From: an uncultured Draconibacterium sp.
GTDB taxonomy: Bacteria; Bacteroidota; Bacteroidia; Bacteroidales; Prolixibacteraceae
Assembly: GCF_963675585.1 (NCBI RefSeq)
Contig: NZ_OY776414.1
Coordinates: 537,001-601,000, forward strand
Length of the DNA stretch: 64,000 nucleotides
Reading direction: 5' to 3'
The position numbers and the translations under genes are program-made. Of this stretch, positions 26,177 to 34,030 are shown one piece after another. The notes under the pieces were generated by a model, which had not been told where the DNA came from, made no database searches, and worked only from the letters and a program-made list of their open reading frames with translations. Position 1 is the stretch's first letter. Every line of letters starts with the position of its first letter.

Positions 26177-26402
26177 GATTTTTACTAATACAAAAATGAA
26201 ATAATAATCTAAAAAAGAAGTGTTTTAATTAAATATTCTTTTTGGCAGGAAGAGGGAAAGTTTAAATTTCAGGAACAGATTAATTTGTTTTGTTTATAAT
26301 TTGACGCATTAACTTTAAACAAAATAGTTAAATTCGTGTTCTTCTATTCTGAAAGCAAAAATCAAACCTTGCTTTTATTGTACAACTGATAAATTTCAAT
26401 AA

Positions 26403-27284
26403 ATGAAACCAGAAGGATATTCCATAAAAGACCTGGAAGTATTATCGGGAATTAAAGCCCATACCATACGTATTTGGGAAAAACGGTATAATTTGTTGAT
26501 ACCGGAACGAACCGAAACAAATATACGTTACTATACCGATGAGGATTTACGACGCATTTTAAATGTATCGTTGCTTGTTAAAGGAGGATTTAAAATATCG
26601 AAAGTTGCCGGGTGGGAGGAAAAGAAGATTAAAGAAACGGTACTTGAAGTGTCGACTAATAAAAATTCGGAAGAAGCTTATGTTGATCGTTTGATGCTGA
26701 ATATGGTGAATTTCGACAACATTGCTTTTAGTAGATTACTGACTGAGATTCAACAACGATATGAGCTCGAAGATACAATTCACAAGGTTGTGTTTCCGTT
26801 ATTCGAACGCATTGGAATGTACTGGCAGGTAGGATCTATCTTTCCAGCGCAAGAACATTATGTTACTCATATTGTACGACAAAAATTGATTGCCGAAATC
26901 GACAAAATCGGGATCAACAATAAACGCGGTCAAACCATGTTGTTTTTTCTCCCCGAAAATGAAATGCATGAATTGAGTTTACTTTATTATTCATACTTGG
27001 CAAGTAAAAGTGGATTTAACGTTATTTACCTTGGGCAATTTGTTCCGTTCGATGATTTGGCAAAGCTGCAGTTGCATGTTGAGATTGATGTTGTATTTAC
27101 TGCTTTTATCAATTCAAAATCGAAAGAGGACATTGAACAATATTTGATCGATTTAAAGGGCTTATTTCAAAAACAAAAGATTTATGTTACAGGCTGGCAA
27201 ATTAATATGCACCGGCCGGAGTTGCCCCGAAATGTAAAAACCGTAAAAGATTACAAAGAATTTAGAAAATACATAGGAAACTAA
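26403..27284 (+). CDS. MerR-family regulator with CarH-like cobalamin-binding region
   Basis: A 293-residue regulator. The MerR helix-turn-helix (1-75) has the conserved start YSIKDLEVLSGIKAHTIRIWEKRY. A helical bundle (about 90-165) carries Trp141 and the pair Glu151-His152, giving the W-x9-E-H motif known from B12-binding photoreceptor CarH and LitR. The C-terminal domain (175-290) has a Rossmann-like pattern with His189 in ENEMHELS, at the place of the cobalamin-ligating histidine (family E/D-x-H-x-x-G), but the glycine is serine here. It may sense light through adenosylcobalamin, or be a B12-independent relative. No carotenoid genes are nearby. Confidence 0.85.
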   Translation: MKPEGYSIKDLEVLSGIKAHTIRIWEKRYNLLIPERTETNIRYYTDEDLRRILNVSLLVKGGFKISKVAGWEEKKIKETVLEVSTNKNSEEAYVDRLMLNMVNFDNIAFSRLLTEIQQRYELEDTIHKVVFPLFERIGMYWQVGSIFPAQEHYVTHIVRQKLIAEIDKIGINNKRGQTMLFFLPENEMHELSLLYYSYLASKSGFNVIYLGQFVPFDDLAKLQLHVEIDVVFTAFINSKSKEDIEQYLIDLKGLFQKQKIYVTGWQINMHRPELPRNVKTVKDYKEFRKYIGN

Positions 27285-27334
27285 ATATATAATTTGGCAG
27301 TGTATTCCTTTACTATCGCGATATAGAAACTGTG

Positions 27335-27547
27335 TTAATTGTGAATTTTGTTTTTATTCTGGTGAGAAACAAAAGCGTTTATCCAAATAAGAAAGAGCAT
27401 TAAAAATAGAACAATCGCTATGGATGAAAATAATATTACTTTATAAATTTGTTCGTTATCGAATGCCAAAGGAAAAAACAGAACTACAAACACAAGTAGT
27501 AATAGCAGAGTAATAACTGCCCTAACACTATATTTATAAATTTTCAT
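27335..27547 (-). CDS. Small two-helix membrane protein, unknown
   Basis: A 70-residue protein from the ATG at 27547. It has two strongly hydrophobic segments, about 9-28 and 39-60, separated by a short polar turn (AFDNEQIYK), and a basic, asparagine-rich tail. No family is recognised. The helices end in charged residues as expected of a genuine membrane protein, and no competing frame overlaps it. It is convergent with the MerR gene. Confidence 0.5.
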   Translation of the reverse strand: MKIYKYSVRAVITLLLLLVFVVLFFPLAFDNEQIYKVILFSSIAIVLFLMLFLIWINAFVSHQNKNKIHN

Positions 27548-27654
27548 TGTCCCCAATTCTTAAATGCATATACAAATTACAAAATAAACCTTTGAAAGTC
27601 AATATCTTTCCTGAATTGGAGAATTGAAGTTATAAACAATACTTTTGTAATTGT

Positions 27655-28164
27655 TTAGTACTTGCTTGTATCGGCAATATTGTGAAGTTGTGGATGCAAT
27701 GAAATCCGTTTTACATCGCTTGTGAATATTTCGAGCATATCATCGTCGTCGCTCTGCGGAGTGGTGCTGTAATACAAATTGTAATTGGCTTCAACGGGCA
27801 CCAATACCTTACAATTTAATTTCGGTGGTATTCGAATATCCATAAAATCGCAGTAATCTTCTTTGTCCCAAATAAGATCGGTAAGCATGTTTACATACAT
27901 TGTGTCGTTTGTGGGATTAATCAGGTTAATTTTCTTGAATTGTTGTTCCGAGGGGTAAAATTCTACCTCGGTTTCGAGCATGGCTGACATAAAAACTGAA
28001 CCAATTCCTGAAGCCACATCACAGAATATATTTCCTGACCGGCAACCGTGTAACTCTTTTTGGCGTTCGTAACTCGATTCGTCGTGAAAATATTTTGGTG
28101 TTGAACACGATTGAATCAGTATGAAAAGTATAAATAAGATGGAGTATGGTAGCAGTTTATGCAT
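27655..28164 (-). CDS. Lipoprotein of unknown function
   Basis: A 169-residue lipoprotein from the ATG at 28164 (MHKLLPYSILFILF); the frame extends upstream to 28239, but the extra residues would spoil the signal peptide. The lipobox LIQSC puts the lipidated cysteine at residue 20. The mature part has a cysteine-containing stretch (CRSGNIFCDVASGIG) and a predicted beta-rich domain of about 110 residues (INPTNDTMYVNMLTDLIW, PPKLNCKVLVPVEANYNLYY). No named family is recognised. It is divergent from the outer-membrane protein gene at 28330. Confidence 0.7.
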   Translation of the reverse strand: MHKLLPYSILFILFILIQSCSTPKYFHDESSYERQKELHGCRSGNIFCDVASGIGSVFMSAMLETEVEFYPSEQQFKKINLINPTNDTMYVNMLTDLIWDKEDYCDFMDIRIPPKLNCKVLVPVEANYNLYYSTTPQSDDDDMLEIFTSDVKRISLHPQLHNIADTSKY

Positions 28165-28246
28165 AGTCTTTTGTTTTTTGTGAACGAAACAAATTCCGTG
28201 CCTGAAAGAGTTTATATTTCGATGTTCAATATTATTCATAATTTTA

Positions 28247-28276
28247 TTTGATTTAAATACGATAGCGCTATTTTTG
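28247..28276 (+). promoter_or_regulatory. Bacteroidota-type promoter
   Basis: TTTG (28247-28250), 18 bp, TATTTTTG (28269-28276) matches TTTG-N18/20-TAnnTTTG. It is 53 bp upstream of the start of the outer-membrane beta-barrel gene. Confidence 0.6.
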
Positions 28277-28329
28277 TATTTTCATATACTTAAGAACACA
28301 TTTTAACGTTTCATTAAAAACTTAAAACC

Positions 28330-28941
28330 ATGAAAAGAATCCTATTCTCATTATTAATTCTTTTAATTACCACGGTTGCTTTCTCGCAACCCATTATTGA
28401 TATTGGATTAAAGGCTGGAGTAAATGCATCTAATTTGCATATTGAAGAAGGTCAGCTATTGGATGACAATAATATGACATTGAGTTCTGAATCTTTTGCA
28501 AAAATGCATTTTGGTGCTTTTGGCCGAATTGGATGGAACCGAATTTACATACAACCCGAGGTTTATTATAGTACTAAAGGTGGAAATCTTTCGAGTAATA
28601 TTTTCGAGTTGACTTCAGATTTTGATTACAAAAATGTGGATGTACCTCTGTTATTAGGTTTTAAGCTGATAAAAGGTAGCGCACTCGATTTGCATATCAT
28701 GGGCGGGCCGGTGTTTAGTTTTGTTACCGACGCCAGTTATCCGTCGGAATTAGATCCGTTTTTGCATGATGAGTTTTTTAATCAGCATTTGTATGGAGTT
28801 CAATACGGCTTGGGTGTTGATGTGCTGTTTTTAACAGTTGACGCCCGAATGGAGCACTGCAGCAAAATTTATGATGATCCGAGTGTTGTTAAAGGAAATG
28901 CTACCACTTTTATGTTGTCGGTAGGGTTTAAAATTCTGTAA
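28330..28941 (+). CDS. PorT-like outer-membrane beta-barrel protein
   Basis: A 203-residue protein with a signal peptide (MKRILFSLLILLITTVAFSQ). The mature part alternates hydrophobic and polar residues in short strands, with the family start DIGLKAGVNASNL and the internal motif PLLLGFKLIKGSALDLHIMGGPVFSF, typical of the outer-membrane beta-barrel family (PF13568-type, PorT-like) in Bacteroidota. The C-terminal strand ends TTFMLSVGFKIL. An eight-strand barrel fits the length. It has its own promoter and a terminator, hence is monocistronic. The role (small pore, adhesion or secretion accessory) is not determined. Confidence 0.82.
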   Translation: MKRILFSLLILLITTVAFSQPIIDIGLKAGVNASNLHIEEGQLLDDNNMTLSSESFAKMHFGAFGRIGWNRIYIQPEVYYSTKGGNLSSNIFELTSDFDYKNVDVPLLLGFKLIKGSALDLHIMGGPVFSFVTDASYPSELDPFLHDEFFNQHLYGVQYGLGVDVLFLTVDARMEHCSKIYDDPSVVKGNATTFMLSVGFKIL

Positions 28942-28967
28942 GAGCTATATTTTTTTTAGATAATGAA

Positions 28968-28993
28968 AAGGCTTCGTTTTATCGAAGTCTTTT
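28968..28993 (+). terminator. Terminator after beta-barrel gene
   Basis: Stem GGCTTCG (28970-28976), loop TTTTAT, CGAAGTC (28983-28989) with one G-T pair, then a T run interrupted by one G. The flanking AAAA run makes it usable by the convergent gene at 28999 as well. Confidence 0.75.
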
Positions 28994-28998
28994 TTGTT

Positions 28999-29280
28999 TT
29001 AAACGGGTTTGTTATCGTCCGGCAAGGGCGATTTTTTCTTTTTAAACCAGGTTCGCGGATCGAGTTGTTTTTTGTATTTCGTAAAAAGTTCTTTTCCAAC
29101 CAATAAACCGCCACTCCAGAAAACTACTTCCATTAATACCAAACTGGTAGTTGATGCAATTACTTTTGTTTGTGTTGGCAAATCAAAAAGCGGTATAATA
29201 AAGGTGGCAGCAAAAAATACTCCCGAAAAGATCATTAAAAAAATACCCAGTTTTATTTGCCAGTTTTTACTCTTTGTCAT
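28999..29280 (-). CDS. Small two-helix membrane protein (transporter-suffix-like)
   Basis: A 93-residue protein with two membrane helices, about 8-32 and 40-64, and a basic, proline-containing cytoplasmic tail (KKQLDPRTWFKKKKS). The sequence pattern, with a helix ending VVFWSGGLLVGKE, resembles stand-alone copies of the short transporter-suffix domain found in many bacteria, which is otherwise appended to transporters. Function is unknown. It is convergent with the beta-barrel gene and shares the terminator region. Confidence 0.6.
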   Translation of the reverse strand: MTKSKNWQIKLGIFLMIFSGVFFAATFIIPLFDLPTQTKVIASTTSLVLMEVVFWSGGLLVGKELFTKYKKQLDPRTWFKKKKSPLPDDNKPV

Positions 29281-29335
29281 ACTTGTTCTACCAATTTTTA
29301 AAAGTATAACCTAATTGTATGAATTTTGTTTGCCG

Positions 29336-30100
29336 TTAATCTATTCTTTTTCCTGCCCAGTTTATGGCTTTGGTTAAGTGTTCAATAATCAGCTTGTCTT
29401 GAAATGCTTCATGGGTGTGTCCAAATACACTGTAGAACGATCGTACATCTCCTTCTTCGGTCCACCAAATTAATGGATGGTCATTCATCCTCCAATTGTT
29501 GTCGTTGGTATTTTCAATGGTACTTTCGTCTAAACGCGCCAACACGTTTACGTTTTCTCTTGGGTTTTCTTTAAACGAATACCATTCGTCGAAGGTGGTA
29601 TAAGTTTTCATCCCTTTAAAAGGTTGCATTGCCGGATGATCGTAATTTTCAAAAATTACAGTGGCTTCTTGTGCTGGCGGATGGGTTAGAAAATAAGCAC
29701 CAACAAGGTTCCCATAAAAGGGCCAATCGTATTCACAATCGGCTGCAGCATGTATCCCAACAAAACCTTTACCTCTTTTCATAAATTTTTCGAAAGCCTG
29801 CTGACCGGTTTCGTTAATGGCATTTCCGGTCGGATTCATAAAAACAACCATGTCCATTTGAGATAGAGTTTCATCGCTTAACAATGAAGCATTTTCTGTA
29901 ACAGTAATTACCCAGTTTTGCTCTTTACTCTGGTCATACAGCATTTTTATTCCCGAAGAGATGGAAGAGTGGCGAAAACCTTCAGTTTTACTGAATACTA
30001 AAATGTTTAAAGGCTCTTTAAATTTAGCACCATCGTTTTGGGCACAGGAAACACCTGTAATTAGAACAGCAAGCAGTAGTAATAGAATTTTTGATTTCAT
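29336..30100 (-). CDS. ThuA-domain lipoprotein
   Basis: A 254-residue exported protein. The signal peptide ends in a lipobox (TGVSC, Cys20). The mature part is a single ThuA domain of the glutamine-amidotransferase-like fold: ILVFSKTEGFRHSSI at its start, VVFMNPTG, KGFVGIHAAADCEYDWPFYGNLVGAYF in the middle, and the conserved W-W-T-E-x-G-x-V-R-S-F-Y-S-V-F-G-H-T near the end. ThuA-like proteins are widespread in sugar-degrading Bacteroidota; some act on 3-keto sugars or trehalose-related compounds, but the reaction here is not established. Confidence 0.88.
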   Translation of the reverse strand: MKSKILLLLLAVLITGVSCAQNDGAKFKEPLNILVFSKTEGFRHSSISSGIKMLYDQSKEQNWVITVTENASLLSDETLSQMDMVVFMNPTGNAINETGQQAFEKFMKRGKGFVGIHAAADCEYDWPFYGNLVGAYFLTHPPAQEATVIFENYDHPAMQPFKGMKTYTTFDEWYSFKENPRENVNVLARLDESTIENTNDNNWRMNDHPLIWWTEEGDVRSFYSVFGHTHEAFQDKLIIEHLTKAINWAGKRID

Positions 30101-30171
30101 TTTAATTGATTTAGGTATACTATTTACAAGAATGTTAAAGGTATATAATTGAAACTAATGAATGACTGTTG

Positions 30172-30810
30172 TTATTTATAAAATTTCAAACTATTCTCTA
30201 AAATGGTTTCGGTGTTTGGGCCTTCGTTAAACAGTAAATCTAAAATGCTGAGATTGGGTAAAAATCCAAATTTTTCAGTAAACACCTGTGTATATTCAAG
30301 CGGCTGAAAAGCCAGATCGGGTAATTTTTTATTTTTAGGTGAAATTATATCGCGGAAGTTGAGAGTTCCTGCTGGTACTTCTTCAAAATCAGTTGTAAGT
30401 TTTGTTGAGTTTTTTATATCCAGGCATTCGCAAATGGTTTTATGTATTTGCATGTTATAATCCAGAAGAAAATTGAATTTCTTCTCAAAAAAAGGTGCTA
30501 TATCATCCTGATAATATTCGAAATAGGGAGACGAATTATAAGCCGAAACAATGGTTTGCCACTGGTTACGCTGCCAGTCCATGTCGTACGACAACTGTAC
30601 ATCTTTAATTAGCATTTTTGGTCCGCGTCCTTTTATAACCGGCGCTACAAGCGATATAATTCCGTTACTGCCCGAAATGTTGCAACGGTTTCGATACGTT
30701 TGTTTCGTAAAATTTTCAAATTGTTCGATGTAAACGTTAGGGTGATGTATAAATCGGGCGTAATAATGCACCGGAGCAAAATAAGCGGTACTAAGTAAAA
30801 TCGGTTCCAA
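30172..30810 (-). CDS. WbqC-family protein, TTG start
   Basis: A 212-residue protein of the WbqC-like family. The family N-terminus (ILLSTAYFAPVHYY) begins directly after the start, and the motifs YRNRCNISGSNGIISLVAPV and DWQRNQWQTIVSAYNSSPYFEYY are characteristic. The only start in frame is TTG at 30810: upstream in the same frame are TAA and TGA, and there is no ATG before the conserved region. WbqC proteins are found with O-antigen or polysaccharide genes and often next to lepB in Bacteroidota; their activity is not established. Here it follows no obvious glycan cluster. Confidence 0.85.
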   Translation of the reverse strand: MEPILLSTAYFAPVHYYARFIHHPNVYIEQFENFTKQTYRNRCNISGSNGIISLVAPVIKGRGPKMLIKDVQLSYDMDWQRNQWQTIVSAYNSSPYFEYYQDDIAPFFEKKFNFLLDYNMQIHKTICECLDIKNSTKLTTDFEEVPAGTLNFRDIISPKNKKLPDLAFQPLEYTQVFTEKFGFLPNLSILDLLFNEGPNTETILENSLKFYK

Positions 30811-30881
30811 AGTTTTCTTTCAATTTTATATTGCCACAAAAGTATAAAAAAATAGTAAGCGCATTTGGGAATCTCATTGCA

Positions 30882-31481
30882 CTAATGTTTTCTGCTTTTT
30901 ATCGATTGGATATAGCGATCAAGTATTTCAGGGAAATCACCGAATGAGTAGGCACCGCTCTCAATATCTCTAACAAGTCCTGTATTCTCACTAAAAATCT
31001 TAGCGCAATCTTTAAAGCTGTTTGTATCGTAATGGTACCATCTGTAATCCATATGGACCAGATAGTGTGGAATTTCTACTAATTCCGATTCAATACCCGT
31101 ATTTTTCATTTTTTTTGTAACAAAATAATAAAGTGGATATATATCATCAGATAACCGAAGGACAAAGTTCCCGTTTTTTGATGGGAAAATACTAATTCGA
31201 ATGTCATCACGACTTTCAAAATTAACCCGCCCGTTTTCTGTTTCGAAGAAATAACCATTGATTAAACCGGGTTTAAATGATTTCTTTTTGCCACCGGCAT
31301 CAATAAATTTTACTTCCGATTGAAGTTTTAAAATATTTTCCTGTTTTATGCTGGCATAAATTGTATCGTTATTGAGGCTAATTATTCCACCTTGTGCATA
31401 TCCCTGCTTAATTTTTTGAACCTTTTGAGCCGAAATTGCAAATGGGAAAATGAAGATGATGAATAGGAGTAGTGTTTTCAT
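30882..31481 (-). CDS. Exported protein of unknown function
   Basis: A 199-residue protein with a signal peptide (MKTLLLFIIFIFPFAISAQ). The mature part starts with a lysine/glutamine stretch, then a beta-rich region (GGIISLNNDTIYASIKQ, FKPGLINGYFF), and a C-terminal helical segment with a VHMDYRWYHYDTNSFKDCAKIF stretch resembling the end of other Bacteroidota exported proteins that hold a conserved cysteine. I recognise no named family. It precedes the CotH-type/DUF4956 genes on the same strand, but 77 bp of DNA separates it from DUF4956, so co-transcription is possible and unproven. Confidence 0.65.
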   Translation of the reverse strand: MKTLLLFIIFIFPFAISAQKVQKIKQGYAQGGIISLNNDTIYASIKQENILKLQSEVKFIDAGGKKKSFKPGLINGYFFETENGRVNFESRDDIRISIFPSKNGNFVLRLSDDIYPLYYFVTKKMKNTGIESELVEIPHYLVHMDYRWYHYDTNSFKDCAKIFSENTGLVRDIESGAYSFGDFPEILDRYIQSIKSRKH

Positions 31482-31558
31482 GGTGAATTTGTTTTTTAGC
31501 TTTTTGTATTCAAATTGTTCTTATCGATTGTTTTAGTTTTATTTCAAGATACTTTTTA

Positions 31559-32200
31559 TTACGATTGATAAAATACCATTATTTCTATTGTTTGAGCGTT
31601 GTAATCAATTTTTCCAAGTTTATGTCTTATAATATTCAATTTTGTTTTATCCGACAGAAATGATGTTAATTCCTTTTCATCGCTTAAATCAATGGTATCA
31701 ATTTTTTCATGAAGAGTCATTTTACGAATCGATGCAGCATCTTGCCGGTAGTTCATTTTTTCGAGTGTGTAGATGAGCATAACCAGTGCGAAATTTGTAA
31801 AGAACAGTTCGGCATAACTTATATCTTTGCTGGCCAGAGCATTAATAACAGAAATGCCTATTACAACAAATAAATAGGTCATTTCGCGAATAGGTATTAC
31901 TTTGGTGCGGTACCGTATAATGCCAAATACTGCAAAAAGGCCAAGCGCAAATCCTAATTCAAGTTTAACACTTTCCAATAAAAAACAAAGAAAAAATACC
32001 ACAGTACTTACCGAGAAATAACTAAAAAGAAAATCTTTTTTTCTTCGGTTTGTGTAGTATATACCTCTTATTATCAGTATGGTTATGGTGAAATTGTAAA
32101 GAAACCGGATTAAGAGTTGTCCAAAATCGTGGAGGTTAATAAGTTTTATTCCGTTAATACTTAAATCGTTTATGTTTTGAGATAGCAAAATGATTGACAT
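31559..32200 (-). CDS. DUF4956 membrane protein
   Basis: A 213-residue inner-membrane protein with about four helices (25-45, 55-78, 85-100, 108-140). The core signature LGFALGLFAVFGIIRYRTK followed by IREMTYLFVVIGISVINAL is diagnostic of DUF4956. The C-terminal 60 residues form a cytoplasmic domain. DUF4956 genes are usually found with CotH kinase genes and VTC-type polyphosphate polymerases. Here CotH lies 41 bp upstream on the same strand, but no VTC gene is visible in the window. The pair is likely co-transcribed. Confidence 0.9.
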   Translation of the reverse strand: MSIILLSQNINDLSINGIKLINLHDFGQLLIRFLYNFTITILIIRGIYYTNRRKKDFLFSYFSVSTVVFFLCFLLESVKLELGFALGLFAVFGIIRYRTKVIPIREMTYLFVVIGISVINALASKDISYAELFFTNFALVMLIYTLEKMNYRQDAASIRKMTLHEKIDTIDLSDEKELTSFLSDKTKLNIIRHKLGKIDYNAQTIEIMVFYQS

Positions 32201-32241
32201 AATATTTCCAACTTTTTAATTGAATTGGTAAAATGTAATAG

Positions 32242-33855
32242 TTATAGGTTTTTAAGGAATTTTTTTACGACTGTTTCTCCATTGTCAAGTTTTATCCGAA
32301 TCAGATAGTATCCCTGTTCAAGTCGTTCAATATTTAGACGATAATTACTTGCGTCAACCCGATCATTCAACATCAGTAATCCCGATACATTGTAAATCTG
32401 TACTTCGGAAATTTCTGTTGCCGATTTTACATTAATAGCCTGGCTTGCCGGATTTGGCCATACTAAAATGTTGGTTGAATTTGATGCTGATTCAATGCTG
32501 TTTGGATTGCATTGACCAATCATATTTGCATCTAACCATTCCAGTCTGATTCTTATCCAATCTTTTAGTTTATCCACTTCGCCCTGGTACGTTTGTGGCT
32601 GCGCATCAACTTCGGGTGCTCCCACATTTCTGCCCAGTATATCCCATTTCTGAAAATGTTTGATTTGTGGGTTTTTTACCACATTATAAACCGAATCGAT
32701 TACGCCAAAAATAGAATCATCGCTAAGCAGGTTGGCCCGGGCATCGAAGTATCTGCAGCTGGTGAGGTTTTTAAAATCTGTATCGTAAAACAACCGTACC
32801 ATCCACCCGGGAGATTTTACCCACGGATTACACTCGTTAATTTTATAGGACCAGCCAGAGCCATCGGTTGCTTTAAAAATATAACATTCGTTGATGTTTT
32901 TCCAGGCCCAATCGAAATCCCAAACCGGACCGGCAGTTATTTTTCCGTTTTTATCTTTATGAAAATACCGGCTTTTTTTGAAGCCGTCGTTATTTCGCGA
33001 AATTTCGCTTACAATAAAATAATCGATAAAGCTTGCCGTATTAATGTATTTCGAATAGCCGCTGGTAGGATGGTTGTATCCAGTGCTGTATAAATTGCTT
33101 TCAAACTCGGTTACGTAATCTTCGATATAGTTTTTTTGCTGCAAGGTTAATTCATCCCATTTAGGATCGTGATACACAAAATGTACATCGAAATTAGGAT
33201 GGTTTACCGGCGCATAGGGAGACAACCAGCTGTCATACCCATTCCAGTAATCAATTTTAAATACATAACCACCTGTTACTTCTTCACCATCGTTGTCATC
33301 GTCTTTTAATTTGGCAATATCCACGCGGTTTTTATCCCGTTTAATTTTTTCGGTTAACAAATAAATTCCCTGATAGCTGCCATTTACAATTACATCGACA
33401 AGTTGCGCACGCGGGGCATAATTCCCCAGTGCCTGAAAAAGTTTATATCCCAATATGTTTCGCATAAATGATTTGTCGTTGTAATTTGAGAGCAGAACCC
33501 AATCATTTTCTTCAGGCATTCCAAGAATAGACACGTCATTGTTCGATCCGTCTGCATTTCTGGTTTCAATAGCATAAGGTTTTGGTGGATAATTTTGTGA
33601 TGAACTGCCTCTAAATTCGATTCCAATGTATCCGTTGTAATCATTTGCAGCATCAGTGAATTTATTAATGCCATTTTTATTGGCAATTATTTTCATCGTT
33701 GCCATAATTTTCGGTTCATCCAGAATGGTTTTACCATTGGTATTTATTATTATAAGAGGTAGTTCTGTTGAAAAGTTGTTTAAGTTTTGACTCTGTAAAG
33801 TGTTGGAACAGAGAAAATAGGTCAAGAGAAAAATAAAATAAAGTTTTATTCTCAT
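32242..33855 (-). CDS. CotH-kinase-family secreted protein with T9SS sorting domain
   Basis: A 537-residue exported protein from the ATG at 33855 (MRIKLYFIFLL; a GTG nine codons upstream is possible). The signal peptide ends near LQSQ. The CotH kinase domain (about 75-430) shows IGIEFRGSSSQNYPPKPYAIE, the SFMRNILGYKLFQALG helix, GIYLLTEKIKRDKNRVDI and AGPVWDFDWAWKN, a kinase-like aspartate motif. The last 75 residues are a type-A type-IX secretion sorting domain (VWPNPAS start, YLIRIKLDNGE end), so the protein is exported across the outer membrane. CotH kinases phosphorylate secreted or surface proteins. The DUF4956 gene follows. A terminator separates it from the SusCD operon upstream. Confidence 0.9.
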   Translation of the reverse strand: MRIKLYFIFLLTYFLCSNTLQSQNLNNFSTELPLIIINTNGKTILDEPKIMATMKIIANKNGINKFTDAANDYNGYIGIEFRGSSSQNYPPKPYAIETRNADGSNNDVSILGMPEENDWVLLSNYNDKSFMRNILGYKLFQALGNYAPRAQLVDVIVNGSYQGIYLLTEKIKRDKNRVDIAKLKDDDNDGEEVTGGYVFKIDYWNGYDSWLSPYAPVNHPNFDVHFVYHDPKWDELTLQQKNYIEDYVTEFESNLYSTGYNHPTSGYSKYINTASFIDYFIVSEISRNNDGFKKSRYFHKDKNGKITAGPVWDFDWAWKNINECYIFKATDGSGWSYKINECNPWVKSPGWMVRLFYDTDFKNLTSCRYFDARANLLSDDSIFGVIDSVYNVVKNPQIKHFQKWDILGRNVGAPEVDAQPQTYQGEVDKLKDWIRIRLEWLDANMIGQCNPNSIESASNSTNILVWPNPASQAINVKSATEISEVQIYNVSGLLMLNDRVDASNYRLNIERLEQGYYLIRIKLDNGETVVKKFLKNL

Positions 33856-33957
33856 TTTAGGTTGATTTGGTTTATTAGGCACTTTCTTTTTAAGATTAAA
33901 ACATGCTTGAACCTTAAAAATAAAAGCAGACGTATTGAAAATGATTTGACACTAAAA

Positions 33958-33990
33958 GTTAAAAGAAGACCCGCTTTAAAACGGGCCTTC
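33958..33990 (-). terminator. Terminator of the SusCD operon
   Basis: Minus strand: GAAGGCCCG (33990-33982), TTTTAAAG, CGGGTCTTC (33973-33965), then TTTTAACT. Nine-bp stem with one wobble, just after the last lipoprotein gene. Confidence 0.85.
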
Positions 33991-34030
33991 TCATTCAAAT
34001 TTACTTATTAACAGTATTCACTGAACTTAT

